This document shows positions 5,857-5,945 of a stretch of 5,945 nucleotides of DNA, in pieces (the first letter of the stretch is position 1; each line of letters starts with the position of its first letter). The notes beneath the pieces were generated by a model that saw nothing but the letters and a program-made list of their open reading frames with translations, made no database searches and was not told where the DNA came from. The stretch lies in the NCBI GenBank assembly GCA_027335515.1, contig DAHWHT010000287.1:1-5945 (forward strand), read 5' to 3'. The DNA comes from Clostridia bacterium. Lineage in GTDB: Bacteria > Bacillota_E > RBS10-35 > JAJYVN01. A program made the position numbers and the translations under genes.

Positions 5857-5874
5857 CATATATACGCAAATATG
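5857..5874. repeat. Imperfect palindrome in the IS607 left end
   Basis: The 18-base stretch runs from CATAT (5857-5861) to ATATG (5870-5874) and matches its own reverse complement at 14 positions. Symmetric sites near element ends are what a dimeric serine transposase would bind. It may also overlap the tnpA promoter (TATATA). Confidence 0.4.
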
Positions 5875-5889
5875 TGCTTTGCTGGGTCT

Positions 5890-5945
5890 ATGAAGCTGTC
5901 GGACTGGGCCCGCCGGGAAGGCATCGCCTACGTCACCGCCTGGCG
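5890..5945 (+). CDS. tnpA: IS607-family serine-recombinase transposase TnpA, N-terminal part (runs off window)
   Basis: Only 18 full codons are visible: MKLSDWARREGIAYVTAW, then two bases of the next codon (CG, so probably Arg). This is the characteristic start of IS607-type TnpA, an N-terminal MerR-like helix-turn-helix of the form MKLS-[DE]-[YW]-AR-x-x-G-[IV]-x-Y-x-T-A-[WY]-R. The serine-recombinase catalytic domain would follow outside the window. The enzyme is expected to excise and insert the element through a circular double-stranded intermediate. The ribosome binding site is weak (GCTGGGT). Similar MerR-type HTH starts occur in a few other regulators, but the insertion context makes IS607 much the best reading. 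Confidence 0.75.
   Translation, partial: MKLSDWARREGIAYVTAW

Larger units (their letters stand above)
5829..5945 (+). mobile_element. Left end of an IS607-family insertion sequence (partial)
   Basis: The element starts at a GG dinucleotide within 5828-5830, where a conserved lipoprotein motif breaks off. Base composition changes sharply there: 5831-5889 is about 42% GC, amid very GC-rich sequence. A transposase of the IS607 serine-recombinase type begins at 5890. IS607 elements are known to insert at GG without long terminal inverted repeats or target duplications, which fits. The exact boundary is uncertain by one or two bases. The right end, and any tnpB gene, are outside the window. Confidence 0.7.

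Noticed and set aside
4946..5869. Minus-strand frames of 250-380 codons opposite the lipoprotein fragment and gap
   Set aside because: They run antisense to a frame with a signal peptide and repeat motifs, and show no motifs of their own.
1..5945. tRNA, rRNA and CRISPR arrays
   Set aside because: No sequence with a proper T-loop and acceptor pairing, no rRNA motif and no regularly spaced direct repeats were seen.

Overview
The window is very GC-rich, with TTG and GTG starts preceded by strong Shine-Dalgarno sequences. It carries a phosphosulfolactate phosphatase homologue, an NmrA-type NAD(P)-binding protein, an Rpn-family protein and a YCF48-type lipoprotein. Together these suggest a high-GC, possibly thermophilic, Gram-positive bacterium of the Firmicutes (Alicyclobacillaceae-like). 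That placement rests on protein resemblance only and is weak.

Layout. Bases 1-1175 (+) hold the 3' part of a GNAT acetyltransferase gene and, 33 bp on, a ComB-like 2-phosphosulfolactate phosphatase gene, probably co-transcribed. Bases 1176-1811 show no convincing gene. Bases 1812-3490 (-) hold a NUDIX hydrolase gene followed downstream by an atypical short-chain dehydrogenase (NmrA-like) gene. The latter converges on comB. Bases 3491-3932 are the divergent intergenic region between the NUDIX gene and a rightward Rpn-family nuclease gene. Just ahead of that gene lie a candidate promoter and a LexA-box-like sequence. Bases 4905-5416 have no supported gene but contain two long GC-rich hairpins. 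Bases 5417-5833 (+) hold the start of a lipoprotein with YCF48-like repeats, cut inside its second repeat. Bases from about 5829 to the window end are the left end of an IS607-family element, with the first 18 codons of its serine-recombinase transposase.

The housekeeping-type genes look like independent enzymes rather than one pathway. Two points deserve attention. First, the Rpn-family gene has a strong internal Shine-Dalgarno with a well-spaced in-frame ATG (4572). This would produce a 110-residue C-terminal protein, resembling the intragenic antitoxins of E. coli rpn genes. Second, the IS607 insertion falls in a GG dinucleotide inside the conserved TTDGG motif of the lipoprotein. The rest of that gene, and possibly a TnpB RNA-guided nuclease gene, would lie just beyond the window.
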